Below are positions 7,931 to 8,130 of a stretch of DNA of 8,130 nt, piece by piece. The stretch is from an uncultured Flammeovirgaceae bacterium. Lineage in GTDB: Bacteria > Bacteroidota > Bacteroidia > Cytophagales > Cyclobacteriaceae. The notes beneath the pieces were generated by a model that saw only the letters and a list, made by a program, of their open reading frames with translations, made no database searches and was not told where the DNA came from. How positions within the stretch are numbered: position 1 is the stretch's first letter; each line of letters starts with the position of its first letter. Both the position numbers and the translations under genes were made by a program. The DNA is taken from positions 1-8,130 of the forward strand of contig CAMPJM010000165.1 of the NCBI GenBank assembly GCA_946886805.1, in the 5' to 3' direction.

Positions 7931-7946
7931 TTGCAAACGTTTGCAA
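7931..7946. promoter_or_regulatory. LacI-family operator-like perfect palindrome upstream of susC
   Basis: TTGCAAACGTTTGCAA is a perfect 16-bp palindrome with the central CG and the TGCAAACG half-site typical of LacI/PurR/CcpA-type operators. It lies 49 bp upstream of the susC ATG and about 13 bp downstream of the best promoter candidate, at or just after the expected transcription start, where a bound repressor would block initiation or early elongation. No LacI-type regulator gene is in the window, so the binding protein is inferred. Confidence 0.7.
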
Positions 7947-7955
7947 ATCATTCCT

Positions 7956-7986
7956 CAAACAAATAGAATTAAGACCACAGGACAAA
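7956..7986 (-). promoter_or_regulatory. Putative Bacteroidota promoter of the susC operon
   Basis: On the minus strand, TTTG (7986-7983) is followed after 17 bp by TATTTGTTTG (7965-7956), close to the Bacteroidota -33 TTTG and -7 TAnnTTTG pattern, though the -7 box is not an exact match. It places the start near 7950, giving a leader of about 70 nt that begins near the operator. No other gene start in the window has a comparable candidate. Confidence 0.45.
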
Positions 7987-8130
7987 TTTTTCTTACCCAC
8001 TTCGATTACTTCAAATCTATTTTGGATTACACCAGCACTACTTCAATCGCCATAATTAATTGATTGTCAATAAATTGTATTTTGAGAAATTATCAACCGA
8101 TGAGTACTGATGGGAAGGAAGGGAATTCTG
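7987..8130. other. Non-coding region upstream of the operon, no supported feature
   Basis: This AT-rich stretch, with the leader 7882-7955, makes up the 249 bp beyond the susC start. I see no tRNA, strong hairpin or convincing ORF. Minus-strand frames entering from the right edge stop within about 25 codons, so the 3' end of an upstream gene cannot be excluded but is not recognisable. An ATG on the plus strand at 8100 stays open for the remaining 10 codons, too short to judge as a divergent gene start. Confidence 0.5.

Noticed and set aside
8100..8130. Plus-strand ATG with 10 open codons at the right edge, preceded by TATTTTG, as a possible divergent gene start
   Set aside because: Only about ten codons are visible and they match nothing I recognise; the promoter-like TATTTTG deviates from the consensus.

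Overview
The window is a fragment of a Bacteroidota polysaccharide utilisation locus (PUL). Four genes lie on the minus strand in one direction, so the locus reads right to left: a SusC-type TonB-dependent transporter (7881-4777), its SusD-type surface lipoprotein (4760-3228), a modular PKD-containing surface glycan-binding lipoprotein in the SusE/SusF position (3099-1636), and a secreted glycoside hydrolase family 5 enzyme (1493 to beyond the left edge). The susC/susD pair, the lipoprotein signal sequences, the A/T-rich leaders without Shine-Dalgarno motifs and a TTTG/TATTTG-type promoter all fit Bacteroidota. A marine or environmental member is plausible, but that is inference.

Layout from right to left. 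8130-7882 is a non-coding leader with a plausible Bacteroidota promoter and, just downstream of it, a perfect 16-bp LacI-type operator palindrome. SusC is followed after 16 bp by SusD. A 128-bp gap with two inverted repeats separates SusD from the PKD lipoprotein. A 142-bp gap with two strong tandem hairpins precedes the GH5 gene. The GH5 gene is complete at its start and through its catalytic domain, but is cut at the window edge inside a CBM6-like module.

How the parts work together, from family knowledge: the PKD lipoprotein and SusD capture glycan at the cell surface. The GH5 enzyme cuts the chain (outside the cell or in the periplasm). SusD acts as a lid on the SusC barrel, and SusC imports oligosaccharides using TonB energy. 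The ligand is not proven by the sequence. The LGGW-type GH5, the CBM6-like module and the PKD/CBM4-like binding protein together suggest a beta-glucan, laminarin-like target (inference).

No RNA genes, CRISPR, insertion sequences or phage genes were seen. The protein-coding content is a recognisable PUL rather than a new system. The less ordinary signals are regulatory: the operator at the head of the operon and the structured intergenic RNA segments, particularly between the PKD gene and the GH5 gene.
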